DNA of 64,000 nt from the NCBI GenBank assembly GCA_963805455.1, contig CAWDUJ010000002.1, forward strand, positions 186,001 through 250,000. The letters are read 5' to 3'. A program made the translations under genes and the position numbers. This DNA is from VRUE01 sp963805455. Its GTDB lineage: Bacteria > Actinomycetota > Thermoleophilia > Solirubrobacterales > 70-9. The notes beneath the pieces are model-generated. The model saw only the letters and a program-made list of their open reading frames with translations. It ran no database searches and had not been told where the DNA came from. Below are positions 17,370 to 26,669 of this stretch, piece after piece. Each line of letters begins with the position of its first letter. Position 1 is the first letter of the stretch.

Positions 17370-17430
17370 GCCACCAGGGAACCTAGCCGCTCCTTGGTGG
17401 AAGCAAGGCTAGCGGCGGCGATTCAGTGAG

Positions 17431-17502
17431 CGGGGGAGCCGGGATTCGAACCCGGATTCACGGTTTTGGAGACCGTGCGCATAGCCGTTAACTCACTCCC
17501 CC
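17431..17502 (-). tRNA. tRNA-Trp (anticodon CCA), irregular D-arm
   Basis: 72 nt. Acceptor GGGGGAG/CTCCCCC is perfect with discriminator G, the anticodon arm ACGGT-CTCCAAA-ACCGT gives CCA, and the T-arm CCGGG-TTCGAAT-CCCGG is perfect. The D region (AGTT-AACGGCTA-TGCG) forms only two weak pairs, though G18-G19 are present. It may be a real tRNA with a poor D-stem or carry a sequence error. Confidence 0.82.
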
Positions 17503-17697
17503 TGGCCTGCCGGGGGGCCAAACCCTAGTCATCTGTTCCGAAACAGGCGACCGTAGACCCGGCTGACGCTCTCGCGGCCTCTGATCGAATCGTGTTCGTC
17601 GAGATATCTGAGGTCGATGCCGCTTCCGCACTCGACGGTGTCGCGTTCTCCGTCGCGGCGTAGGAGCCGCCACGGCCGATGCGAGGATACGGCCGGC

Positions 17698-18591
17698 ATG
17701 GCCGTGATCGCCACCGAGGAACTGACGAAGTCATACGGGCCCCACCGGGGCATCGAGGACATCTCACTCGAGGTCGAGGCCGGCGAGGTGTTCGGCTTCC
17801 TCGGCCCCAACGGCGCCGGTAAGACGACCGCGATCCGGACGCTGCTCGATTTCCTCCACCCGACGGCCGGCAGCGCCCGCATCTTCGACCTCGACACCCA
17901 CCGCGACAGCGTTCCGATCCGCCGGCGGATCGGAAACCTCCCCGGCGACTTCGGATACGGCAAGGGAGCCACCGGCCGCGAGGCCCTGGATCTCCTCGCC
18001 CGGCTGCGCGGCGTCTCGGAGCTCGGCCGGGCAGAGGAGCTTGCACAACTCTTCCGGGCCGACCTCGACCGGCCCCTGGGCCAGCTCTCGCGCGGCAACC
18101 GGCAGAAGGTTGGGCTGATCCTCGCCTTCTTTCATCAACCCGATCTGCTGGTCCTCGACGAGCCGACCGGAGGGCTCGACCCGCTGATGCGGGAGGAGTT
18201 CCTCGCCCTGGTCGGCGAGGAACGGGATCGGGGTCGCGCCGTCTTCATCTCCTCGCACGAGCTGAGTGAGGTCGAGCGCGTCTGCGATCGGGTCGGAATC
18301 ATCCGCGAGGGCAGGCTGATCGCGGTCGAGCGGGTCGCCGACCTGATCGGCAAGACCCGGCGCAAGGTGACGGTCGAGTTCGCGGCGCCGGTGAACCTCG
18401 ACGAGCTCGAACGCCTGCCGGGCGTCTCCGAAGTCAGCGACGGCGGCGGCCGGGTGACATTCCTGGTCGCCGGCGACCTCAACCCGACACTCCACGCGCT
18501 CGCCGAGCACGTCGTCACCGATGTGGAGATCGCTCACCCCTCCCTGGAGGAGGTCTTCCTCGCCTACTACCGCGACGAGGGACAGCAATGA
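17698..18591 (+). CDS. ABC transporter ATP-binding protein (ABC-2 exporter type)
   Basis: 297 residues from ATG 17698. Walker A GPNGAGKT (36-43), signature LSRGNRQKVG, Walker B LLVLDEPTGGLDP and switch His in SSHELSE are intact. The C-terminal 80 residues form the extra domain of CcmA/drug-exporter-type ATPases. Overlaps the permease gene by 4 bp, so the two form one exporter operon. Substrate unknown. Confidence 0.93.
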   Translation: MAVIATEELTKSYGPHRGIEDISLEVEAGEVFGFLGPNGAGKTTAIRTLLDFLHPTAGSARIFDLDTHRDSVPIRRRIGNLPGDFGYGKGATGREALDLLARLRGVSELGRAEELAQLFRADLDRPLGQLSRGNRQKVGLILAFFHQPDLLVLDEPTGGLDPLMREEFLALVGEERDRGRAVFISSHELSEVERVCDRVGIIREGRLIAVERVADLIGKTRRKVTVEFAAPVNLDELERLPGVSEVSDGGGRVTFLVAGDLNPTLHALAEHVVTDVEIAHPSLEEVFLAYYRDEGQQ

Positions 18592-19367
18592 CGGCGCTGG
18601 CGGCCGCCCAGCTTCGCGACCGCCGTCGCTCAGTGCTCGCCTGGGGATTGCCGATCGGGCTGATGTCTGCCTTCGTCGTCGCGATCTTCCCCTCGGTGTC
18701 CGATGCCCTCTCGAAGGTGATCGGCAGCTACCCGTCGGGATTGAAGGAGGCGTTCGGGATCAGCGAGCTCTCCGACGTCGAGCAGTACCTCGACGCCGAG
18801 ATGCTGAGCCTGATCGTGCCGCTCGCAGCCGGCTATCTCGCCGTGCGTTCAGTCGCCAGCGGCCTCTCGGGCGCCGCCGAAAGCGGCAGGCTCGACGTCA
18901 TCCTCTCGGCGCCGGTATCGCGCGCCCGTCTCGTCGCGGCCGGCTTCGCGGCAACCGCCGTCGAGTTGGCGGCGGTGCTCGCGGTCAGCCTCGCGCTGAC
19001 GATGGTCTCGAGCCTTATCGCCGGCTCCGGGCTCTCATTCGGGGCCGCCCTCGCGGGCTTCGCCAACGTCTGGCCGCTGGCGCTGCTCTTTGCCGGGCTC
19101 GGTGTGGTGGTGACCGGCTTCTCCCTGCGGACCAACATCGTCACCGGGTCGGTGGCCGGAGTGCTGGTCGCGATGTACGTGCTCGATCTCGTCGGCCGGC
19201 TCGACCCCGGCCTCGACGCAATCCGCTACGGCTCGGTCTTCCGTTACTACGGGCAGGCGATCGAGAACGGGATCGAACCACTGGCGTTCCTCGGCATCAC
19301 CGCTTCAGCGGTAGGGCTCGCGGCGATCGGCGCATGGCTGTTCGAAGGGCGGGACCTCTCCAACTAG
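18588..19367 (+). CDS. ABC-2 type transporter permease
   Basis: 259 residues with about six membrane helices and the ABC-2 features: an N-terminal helix (SVLAWGLPIGLMSAFVVAIF), an extracellular loop with SDVEQYLDAEM, and SGRLDVILSAPVSRARLVAAGF, the cytoplasmic coupling region common to actinobacterial ABC-2 permeases. Translationally coupled to the ATPase. Resembles exporters of the tetronasin/antibiotic-resistance type; no specific substrate can be claimed. Confidence 0.9.
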   Translation: MTALAAAQLRDRRRSVLAWGLPIGLMSAFVVAIFPSVSDALSKVIGSYPSGLKEAFGISELSDVEQYLDAEMLSLIVPLAAGYLAVRSVASGLSGAAESGRLDVILSAPVSRARLVAAGFAATAVELAAVLAVSLALTMVSSLIAGSGLSFGAALAGFANVWPLALLFAGLGVVVTGFSLRTNIVTGSVAGVLVAMYVLDLVGRLDPGLDAIRYGSVFRYYGQAIENGIEPLAFLGITASAVGLAAIGAWLFEGRDLSN

Positions 19368-19407
19368 GCGGCCCGGCGCGAGATGAGACACTCAGGGGGA
19401 GGTGACC

Positions 19408-20448
19408 ATGAAGGCCTACCAGCTGACGGAGTGGCAGCAACCGCCTGAGCTTCGGGACGTCGAGGTGCCCGAGCCCGGCCCGGGAGAGGTGCTGATCAGG
19501 GTCGCCGGCGCCGGCGCCTGTCATTCGGATCTTCACCTGATGGAGTGGCCGGAGGGTCAGATGGATTTCGACCTTCCCTTCACCCTCGGACACGAGAACG
19601 CCGGTTGGGTCGAGGCGCTCGGCGCCGGAGTCGACGGCTTCGAGCAGGGCGAGCCGGTTGCGGTCTATGGGCCCTGGGGCTGCGGGCGCTGCCGGTCCTG
19701 CCGCACCTCGGCGGAGAACTACTGCGAGCGGCAGGCGGAGATCGGCGCCTTCGGCGGCGGGCTCGGCCTCGACGGCGGCATGGCCGAGTTCCTGCTGGTC
19801 CCGCACGCCCGCCTGCTGCTTCCTCTCGGCGACCTCGACCCCCGCGACGCTGCGCCCCTCTCCGACGCCGCTCTCACTCCATACCACGCCGTCAAGCGCT
19901 CCCTCGGGTTGCTGGTTCCGGGCTCGACGGCGGTGGTCATCGGAGTAGGCGGGCTCGGCCACATGGCCGTGCAGATACTCGACGCTCTCAGCCCGGCGCG
20001 TGTGATCGCTATCGACACCTCCACCGACAAGCTGGCCCTTGCACGCGAGGTCGGGGCCGATGAGGCGGTCCCCGCCGGCGAGGATGCGGCAAAGGCGATC
20101 GTGGAGCTGACAAGCGGCCGCGGCGCCGAGCTGGTGCTCGACATGGTCGGCGCCGATGACACACTCGCCCTCGCCGCTGAGATCGTGCGCTTCGAGAGCC
20201 ACCTCACCGTCGTCGGCCTGGCGGGCGGCACCTTCCAGTTCGGTTTTGGAGCGCTGCCGTTCGAGTGCCAGATCAGCCTGCCCTATTGGGGCAGCGGCGT
20301 CGAGCTGATGGAGGTCCTCGACCTCGCCCGCGCGGGCAGGATTCGCGCCCACACCAAACGCTTCCCCCTCGATCGGGTGGGCGATGCCTACGCGGCGATG
20401 CGCGACGGCAAGCTCACCGGGCGCGCTGTGATCTGCCCCAACGACTGA
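19408..20448 (+). CDS. zinc-dependent alcohol dehydrogenase (MDR superfamily)
   Basis: 346 residues from ATG 19408, five bases after GGGGGAGG. Catalytic zinc ligands in GACHSD and GHENAGWV, structural zinc cysteines in CGRCRSC followed by NYC, Rossmann motif VIGVGGLGHMAV, and DTSTDKLALA with an Asp at the adenosine-binding position favouring NAD. Oxidises or reduces an alcohol/aldehyde pair. A monocistronic gene; substrate unknown. Confidence 0.9.
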   Translation: MKAYQLTEWQQPPELRDVEVPEPGPGEVLIRVAGAGACHSDLHLMEWPEGQMDFDLPFTLGHENAGWVEALGAGVDGFEQGEPVAVYGPWGCGRCRSCRTSAENYCERQAEIGAFGGGLGLDGGMAEFLLVPHARLLLPLGDLDPRDAAPLSDAALTPYHAVKRSLGLLVPGSTAVVIGVGGLGHMAVQILDALSPARVIAIDTSTDKLALAREVGADEAVPAGEDAAKAIVELTSGRGAELVLDMVGADDTLALAAEIVRFESHLTVVGLAGGTFQFGFGALPFECQISLPYWGSGVELMEVLDLARAGRIRAHTKRFPLDRVGDAYAAMRDGKLTGRAVICPND

Positions 20449-20503
20449 GCGCCGCCGGCCCGGCGCCGGTGGCGTCGATTCGACCGGCGAGACTATTGCG
20501 CCC

Positions 20504-21803
20504 GTGTCATCCCACCGAGCTCACCGCACCCCCGGACGCCACACTCATTGGAGGCTCGCCAAGCGCCGCCCGCTGCTGCTCCGTGGGGGAGCGGCGGCGG
20601 CACTGCTCGCCGTGGTCGGGCCGGGCCTCCTCGCCGGCCTCTCCGACGACGACCCAGCCGGCATCACCACCTACTCGATCCTAGGCGCGAAGTACGGCTA
20701 CGAGCTGCTCTGGGTCCTGGCGCTCTCGACCGCGGCGCTGATCGTCTTTCACGAGCTCGGCGTCCGGCTCGGCATAGTCACCGGCAAAGGGCCTGCTGAC
20801 GCTGGTCCGCGAGCGCCACGGCCAGGGGGCCGCCGCGGTCGTCCTGGCCGCTCTCGTGATCGCCAATACCGGCACCCTCTGTGCCGAGTTCGCCGGCGTC
20901 GCCGCCGGCATGGACCTTCTTGGCGGCATGAGTCGCTACCTCAGCGTGCCGCTCGCGGCGATCGGTGTCTCGGCCCTCGTCCTGCGCGAGAATTTCCGCC
21001 ACGTCGAGCACTTCCTGCTCGCGCTGAGCTCGGTCTTCGTCGCCTACATCGTCTCCGGGCTCCTTGCGCATCCCGACTGGGGCGCCGCCGCGAAGGGGCT
21101 GGTCGTGCCCAGCCTGCCGCTGACCCGGGAGGCGCTGCTCGTCGCCGTTGCCACGGTCGGCACCACCCTCGCCCCCTGGGGCCTTGCCTTCATCCAGTCC
21201 TACGCAGTCGACAAGCAACTGCGTGTCAAGGACCTCCGGTACGAGCGCGTCGATGTGATCGTCGGGGCCCTGCTGACTGGCGTGATCGGGCTGTTCGTGG
21301 TCGTGGCCTGCGCCGCGACCCTGCATCCCGCCGGGATCGAGGTCGAAGAGGCGCGAGACGCCGCGCAGGCGCTCGAACCGCTCGCCGGGAGCCTCGCCGC
21401 GACGCTTTTCGGGCTGGGCTTTCTCGGCGCGGCGCTGCTCGCCGCTGCGATCGTCCCCCTCTCGACCGCCTACTCCATAACCGAGACGCTCGGCCGCCGC
21501 CGTGACCTCAACGACACCTTCGCCGAGGCGCGGGCGTTCTATCTCAGCTTCGGAGCCGTCGTGCTCGTCGCCGCCGCGATCGTGCTGATACCCGGCGCGC
21601 CGCTGGTCCAGATCCTCTTCCTGACCCAGGCGCTGAACGCGGTCCTCCTCCTGGTCATCCTTCCCTTCATCCGCTCACTGGCCAAGGACCATCAGCTGAT
21701 GGGGGATCACGCTCTCGGGCGAGCCGATCGCTGGCTGACTGGCATCACCTTCTGCCTGATCGCGGCCTCGGTCGTGGCGCTGGGCATCCTCGTCGTGGCC
21801 TGA
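20504..21803 (+). pseudogene. NRAMP-family divalent metal transporter gene with one frameshift
   Basis: GTG start at 20504. The first ~95 codons reach GVRLGIVTGKG; then one extra base near 20786-20791 breaks the frame, and LLTLVRERHGQGAAAVVLAAL continues in the next frame to 21803 (QALNAVLLLVILPFI, last helices). The whole would be about 430 residues with 11 helices. The metal-site motif reads DDDPAGITTYS where Mn/Fe transporters have DPGN, as in divergent NRAMP-related proteins. A canonical mntH is at 49079. If the indel is a sequence error this is a normal transporter gene. Confidence 0.7.
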
Positions 21804-21811
21804 CCGAGAGG

Positions 21812-22552
21812 TCAGACCCCGAGGGCGAAGCTCAGCGCGAGCATTACCGCCGCGCCGACGATCACCCCGGTGCTCGGCTGCAAGCGCGCCGAGCCCGAGT
21901 AGGCCTTCGGCAGCATCTCGACCGCGATCAGGGCCAGCATCGCCCCCGCCGCGAAGGCGAAGGAGAAGGGCAGCAGGGCTTCGATCTGCTCGACGAGTAG
22001 AAAGGCGATAAGGGCGCCGACCGGCTGCGGAGCGCTGGTCGCGACCGCCGCCCAGAACTGGCGTGTCCGGCTGAATCCCTCCGCCGCCATCGGGATCGCG
22101 ACGCTTGTTCCCTCGGGAACGTTCTGGATCGCGATCGCGAGGATCACGAAAAGGCTCAGGCCGGCGCGATCGGAGGCGAAGGCGGTGCCGATCGCGAGGC
22201 CCTCGGGAAGGCTGTGGACGAAGAGCACACCGAAGACGAGGGCCGAGGTGCGGGCGCCCGGGCCGGTGTGTCCCATGAAGCGGGTGTCGGCGTCGAGCCT
22301 GCGCCGCGCCACCCCGAGCAGACCGGCACCGGCGAGGAAGCCGAGCACCACCGACGCCGAGGACCCTTCCTCGGCCGCCGGGACCAGCAGGCCGACGATC
22401 GAGGCGACGCCCATCACGCCCACGGCCAGTCCAAGCAAGAACGGGGTCAGCTGCGCGGCACGCCCGCCGAGGAAGAACACAGGTATGGCGCCGAGCCCCG
22501 TCGCCAGAGCCGTTCCACTGGCGGCGAGCAGAAGGACCACGACGTCGGGCAT
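21812..22552 (-). CDS. ZIP-family metal transporter
   Basis: 246 residues, about eight helices. The two metal-binding helices carry HSLPEGLAIG and NVPEGTSVAIP, the signature of ZIP carriers (zinc and other divalent cations into the cytoplasm). The usual second-site His in helix V is Asn here (NVPEG), as in many bacterial GufA-like members. Convergent with the NRAMP gene, so two unrelated metal transporters meet tail to tail. Confidence 0.9.
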   Translation of the reverse strand: MPDVVVLLLAASGTALATGLGAIPVFFLGGRAAQLTPFLLGLAVGVMGVASIVGLLVPAAEEGSSASVVLGFLAGAGLLGVARRRLDADTRFMGHTGPGARTSALVFGVLFVHSLPEGLAIGTAFASDRAGLSLFVILAIAIQNVPEGTSVAIPMAAEGFSRTRQFWAAVATSAPQPVGALIAFLLVEQIEALLPFSFAFAAGAMLALIAVEMLPKAYSGSARLQPSTGVIVGAAVMLALSFALGV

Positions 22553-22622
22553 CGACGAAACCTAGCCGCGGGACCCGAGGGAGAGCTAGCGGCATCGGCC
22601 GGTACCAACCTCGGCGCGCCGC

Positions 22623-23381
22623 TCAGACACCGCCGGTGAAGTCGAGGATCGCGTTCGTAACCGTGGCCGGGTCGTCGCTCATCGGGACGTGGCCGAGCCC
22701 CTGGAACTCGATCCAGTCCGCGTCGGGCAGCAGGCGCCTCATCCTCGCGTAGTGGCCGGGCCCGTGGAAGAGCCGGTCCTCGGTGGCGAGCGCAATCCTC
22801 ACCGGGCAGTCGACCTCGGACAGTTCGATGCCGGCCGCGACCTCGAGGATCCCGGGCACGAAGCGGGCCTCGATCTGGCAGTTCGCCGCCGCTTCCATCG
22901 TCGCCAGCGCCAATTCCGGGCCCAACCGGCGCGGGCGGGAAACCGCGTCACGGAAGGCGAGCGCCCGCAGCCGGGGCCGGCGCGCGATCGTCTCGAGCCA
23001 CGGCCGGGCCAGGCCCAGAGTCACCTCGTTGCGCCGGAAGAGGCGGGCCAGGGCCGGCAGCTCGGTGCTTCCAGCCTCCCAGCCGCCGGCGGGGCAGAGC
23101 GCGACGACCGAGAGCGCCCTTCCCCTTATCGCCAGCTCGAGGCTCAGCCAGCCGCCCATCGAGTTGCCGACCAGGTGGGCGCGCTCGATGCCCTCCGCGT
23201 CGAGCTGGCGCTCGAGGACGTCCACCATCTCCAGGAAATCGGTCCCCTCTTCGGCCGGGAGCGTGGGACCGCCGTGGTGCCACGCCGCCGTCGGGGCAAA
23301 GATCGAGTGGCGCGCCTCCAGCGCTGGCAGAACCGGCGTCCAGGCGCGCCAGCAGTTGCTGAAGCCGTGCAGCAGGACCAT
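22623..23381 (-). CDS. alpha/beta hydrolase, start uncertain
   Basis: 252 residues from ATG 23381. HGFSN forms the oxyanion region, GNSMGG holds the nucleophile Ser, and GHVPMSDDP the catalytic His; the acid is likely the Asp in LATEDRLF. The ATG falls inside the conserved first strand, and the natural-looking GGSGEPMVLLHG begins upstream in frame (about 23429), where no ATG, GTG or TTG exists. The real start may be non-canonical or hidden by an indel. Resembles esterases and aromatic-degradation hydrolases; substrate unknown. Confidence 0.82.
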   Translation of the reverse strand: MVLLHGFSNCWRAWTPVLPALEARHSIFAPTAAWHHGGPTLPAEEGTDFLEMVDVLERQLDAEGIERAHLVGNSMGGWLSLELAIRGRALSVVALCPAGGWEAGSTELPALARLFRRNEVTLGLARPWLETIARRPRLRALAFRDAVSRPRRLGPELALATMEAAANCQIEARFVPGILEVAAGIELSEVDCPVRIALATEDRLFHGPGHYARMRRLLPDADWIEFQGLGHVPMSDDPATVTNAILDFTGGV

Positions 23382-23425
23382 CGGCTCACCGCTGCCGCCG
23401 CGGTAAGCCGGCCTGAGCGGAGGGG

Positions 23426-24469
23426 CTATTTCGCTTTTTTCCTCTTTTTCGGCGCCGCGATCCTGAACGAGGTGACCTGGGTGGTCACGTTTCCGGCCAC
23501 GTCGGTGGCGGTGAGGGTCAGTCGATAGCTGCCGGGCTTCAGTTTCCTCGGGATCGCGACCTGGTGGGCGCCGACCGTGCCGGTGCCGCTGAAGGCGCCG
23601 CCGACCGGGGTGAACCGGCTACATGCCTTCTTGCCTTTGTTGCCCCGCCTCTGCTTGACGCATTTCTTTCCGACCTTTCGACCCTTCGACTTCTTCTCGA
23701 CCCTGAGGCTGACTGTCGCGGCCTCGGCGAGCCTGTAGGAGACCTTCCCGTGGACGACCTTGAGCCCGTTGACCCCGGGTGGCGTGGTGTCGCAGGGGCC
23801 CTGGGTCGTCGCCTGGGTCGGGCACTGGTCCTGGGTCTCGTCGCCGAACCCGTCGTTGTCGGCGTCGGGCTCGATCGTCGCCTGGACCTGGAGTTCGTTC
23901 TGGACTTCGGTGGAGCCTCGCTGACCGGCTCCTTCGACCAGCGGCGGCGCAAACATGTAGCTGCGCTTATCGCCGTTCGAGTTGTAGATGATGCCGATCG
24001 ATTTGGTGATGTCGACGGCCAGCTGCTGACCGCTGTTACCGGGACCCGGCCGTTCACCTCGGTGATCGGCGATTCCGGTGCTTCGGTCGGCTGGATCGTG
24101 ACCGTCGGCCCGGTTCCGGCCGACGGTGGCAAGGGCGTTTTCGAGGTCCATCGGGTTCGGAAGGGTGAGGTTCGCGACCCGGAAGGTGATCTGCCCCGGT
24201 GCTTCGACGGCGAACGCGTTGGTCCTGAACTTGGTGATCACGCCGCTGACCGGCGCGCCACCCGAGTAGGGGTCGCCTTCCGGGGGGGCCGAGTGGATCC
24301 GGGCGACGATCGTGCAGGTGCCGACTGCGTCGCAGCTGTTTTCCGTCGGTTCGTTTTTCAGCTGGCTGCCGAAGGTCGTCGCCGCCTGACCGGCGGCGGG
24401 AAGCAGCAGCAGTGCCGCGGCCACGGCGCTCAGCGCCAATGCCGTCAAACGCCTACTCGACTTGGACAT
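23426..24469 (-). CDS. secreted protein with thrombospondin type 3-like calcium motif
   Basis: ATG 24469 follows GAGGAG. Signal peptide ALALSAVAAALLLLPAAGQAA, then a beta-rich domain, a calcium-binding segment DADNDGFGDETQDQCP, and an Ig-like C-terminal domain ending in a Lys-rich tail (PKKRKKAK). Between about 24035 and 24130 the frame reads as unlikely Arg/Asp-rich text while the next frame gives TVTIQPTEAPESPITEVNGR, so two compensating indels are likely and the gene is otherwise open. Such proteins are common surface proteins in Solirubrobacterales; function unknown. Confidence 0.7.
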   Translation of the reverse strand: MSKSSRRLTALALSAVAAALLLLPAAGQAATTFGSQLKNEPTENSCDAVGTCTIVARIHSAPPEGDPYSGGAPVSGVITKFRTNAFAVEAPGQITFRVANLTLPNPMDLENALATVGRNRADGHDPADRSTGIADHRGERPGPGNSGQQLAVDITKSIGIIYNSNGDKRSYMFAPPLVEGAGQRGSTEVQNELQVQATIEPDADNDGFGDETQDQCPTQATTQGPCDTTPPGVNGLKVVHGKVSYRLAEAATVSLRVEKKSKGRKVGKKCVKQRRGNKGKKACSRFTPVGGAFSGTGTVGAHQVAIPRKLKPGSYRLTLTATDVAGNVTTQVTSFRIAAPKKRKKAK

Positions 24470-24497
24470 TCGGACTCCTCTCGAGAATCGGATTTGC

Positions 24498-26185
24498 TCA
24501 GCCCGCGACGATCTTGAACGTGGGCCCGTTGCGGGACGCCCTGTTGCCGGCAGCGTCACGGGCACCGACGACGACCCTATAGCCGCCGAGCGACAGTTTG
24601 CGTGTCCTGGTCAGGAGACCCTGGAAGCGGACCCTGTTCTGGCCGGCCTTGGCGTCGGCGTTGATGCTGCCGGCGTTGACGTAGCGGGTGCATTTCGGGT
24701 GACTCTTGTTGCCGCTCGTCTGTTTGACGCAATTCCTGCCTGACCTTCGCCCGGGTCCCCGTCGCTGGAAGGTGAGCGTCGCCCGCGCCGCCTCGCTGAG
24801 GCGGAAGGAGATCGTGGTCCCGACCGGCGCCTTCGAGATCTTCGCCAGGCCGTTGCCGAGGCGCCATTTCTTGGCCGAGACGCTGATTCCCGAGATCGAC
24901 GGCGGCGTCCTGTCGGCCGCCGCCGATTTCTGGCCGACCTGGATCGTGACGCTCGCCGGCACGGCTTCGGAGGTCCCGTCGGTCCCGGTATAGGTGAACG
25001 CGTCGGACCCCTGGAAGTCTTTGTTCGGCGTGTAGATGACCTTGCCGTCATCCGAGAGGCCACCAATCGTCCCGTGCGACGGTCCCGTCACGATTTCGAG
25101 CGCGTCCGATTCGAGCGGCGTCGGGGTCGGCGGTTCTTTACCGAAGCCGAAGTCCGGGTCGGTGCAGGAGAGCTTGAGCGTCGTGAACTGGTTGACCCCG
25201 ATCTGGGCAAGCTTCGGATCGCACTTCGGCGAGAAGTTCGTGGCCCAATCGGCATTGCCGTCGAAGTGTTCCGGCGCTTTCCAGGTGCCGGGGACGCTCT
25301 GGATGTTTCCGCTGGTATCGCGCAGGGTGAGGTCGCCCGTCCCGAAGACGCCCTGCGTGTAGAGGATCTGCGATCCGTCCGGCGACCAGACGCAGTTGAT
25401 GCTCCCGCCCGTGGTGGTGGAGAAGGGCGTCACGAGGCCACCGTTGACGCCGACGAGTTGGATCGTCGCCGTGTTGTCATCGGCCCGCGCAGGAAGCAGA
25501 GGGTTTTCCCATCCGGCGAGAGGGAGGGCTGCCAGTCGTCGCTTTCCCCACTCGTGATTTGGACTTCAAGGGAGTCGGCTGCGACAGGGCTGATCTTGTA
25601 GAGGTCTCGTTGTTTGTCCCGATTCGCCGCGGTTGTAGTAGAGGGTGTTTCCGTCGGGGCTCCAGACTGGCCGTTCCTCGATCGTCCCCGCGTTGTCGGT
25701 CACCCGGACCGGTGCGGTTTCCGGTTCCACGCCCTTCACCCAGAGGTCGCCTTCCGCCCCGTAGGCGATCTTCGTCCCGTCGGGCGACCAGGAGGGGCGA
25801 TCCAGCCCTGTGGTCGGGGGAACCATTTCGGTCTGGCTGCCCGTCCGCAGGTCCAATATCCAGAGGGCGTAGCTGGTGCCGGACCCCCCCGCGTAGGCGA
25901 TCCGGGTGTGATCGGGCGACCAGTTCGGCTGACGGTGCCGGACTGTTTCCCCTTCGGGCTTCGTCGTGACCTGAACGGGCGTGCCCCGACGGGAAAATCG
26001 GTCACGTAGATTCTTGCCCCGGCGTCCCCGGCATTCATTTCAGAGAGCCCCACGGCCGGCACGCGGCCGCTGGTGAACGCGATCTTCCCCGGGGGCCCAG
26101 GGATGAACGTCGCCGAGCTGACGGCGGGAATTGCGGCGAGCGCGAGCGCTGAGATGGCGCCTGTGAGGGCGAGGCGGCGCAGCAT
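24498..26185 (-). pseudogene. secreted TolB/WD40-like beta-propeller protein with Ig-like tail, three frameshifts
   Basis: ATG 26185 begins a signal peptide (LTGAISALALAAIPAVSSA). TolB-type repeats follow in three different frames: PNWSPDHTRIAYAGG, PSWSPDGTKIAYG, PVWSPDGNTLYYNR, PSLSPDGKTLCF and CVWSPDGSQILYTQG. Breaks lie near 25972, 25618 and 25495. The last frame runs on into a cadherin/Ig-like domain (DGKVIYTPNKDFQGSDAFTYTG) and a domain with ISGISVSAKKWRLG. Restored length is about 560 residues. Probably a surface binding protein. Confidence 0.65.
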
Positions 26186-26278
26186 CGTCGCCCGACGCTA
26201 CATCAGATTCGGGTGGGCGCTTTCCAGTTTTGGACTTGAGAACGGGATGCCAGTACCCAAAATCCGAACTGCTTGTCC

Positions 26279-26598
26279 TCAACCCGCTGCTCGGTCGAAG
26301 GCGGCGGCGAGCGCGGCCGCGGTCTCCTCGCCGCCGGCCGGCGCCTCGATCGCGAGCTCCAGCTCGGTCCCCTCGCTCCACCAGATTGATCTTGAGGAAC
26401 GAGCAGCACTCCCGCTCGGCGCTGACGATCTCTTCCAGCCGGACCCTGGTTTGGGCGTCGACTCGTGAAGCGCAGAATGTGCCGGCCGGCGACCTGCTCG
26501 CGGGAAAGGAGGCCGGCGCTCCCCACCTCGGCGGCTTCCGCCAGGCGCGCATTCAGCGCGTTTCGGTCGAGTGAGCAGGCAATCGGCGGTTCGGTCAC
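26279..26598 (-). pseudogene. small Cys-Cys protein gene divergent from merR, two frameshifts
   Basis: From a GTG at 26598: TEPPIACSLDRNALNARLAE, GLLSREQVAGRHILRFTS. A break near 26460 leads to VDAQTRVRLEEIVSAERECC and SFLKINLVE; a second near 26370 leads to ELELAIEAPAGGEETAAALA and a TGA at 26279. Restored length is about 105 residues with an isolated N-terminal Cys and the vicinal pair CC. Pairs of this small protein with a MerR regulator occur in other actinobacteria; I infer a thiol, metal or mercury response role. Confidence 0.55.
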
Positions 26599-26633
26599 GG
26601 ATCGGTACTCGGGGTCGGGTGCGCAGCTAGTGT

Positions 26634-26653
26634 TGAACCTCAACCCAGGTTCA
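26634..26653. promoter_or_regulatory. MerR-type operator
   Basis: Perfect 7-bp inverted repeat TGAACCT-CAACCC-AGGTTCA, overlapping a TTGAAC that could serve as a -35 element. It lies 17 bp before the merR start and 36 bp before the start of the divergent Cys-Cys gene, the usual place for a MerR dimer to act on both promoters. Confidence 0.65.
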
Positions 26654-26669
26654 GGTCAAGGGGGTCTCG

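Noticed and set aside
15837..17429. Long plus-strand open frame of 530 codons opposite the carboxylase gene
   Set aside because: It is the mirror of a conserved enzyme in high-GC DNA, has Arg/His/Gly-rich composition and no recognisable motif. The same holds for 1483-2418, 7126-8172, 33881-35518 and 36050-37225.
20504..21505. Frame continuing after 20790 as part of the NRAMP protein
   Set aside because: It becomes Arg/Pro-rich and random, while conserved helices continue in the neighbouring frame, so only the joined reading is credible.
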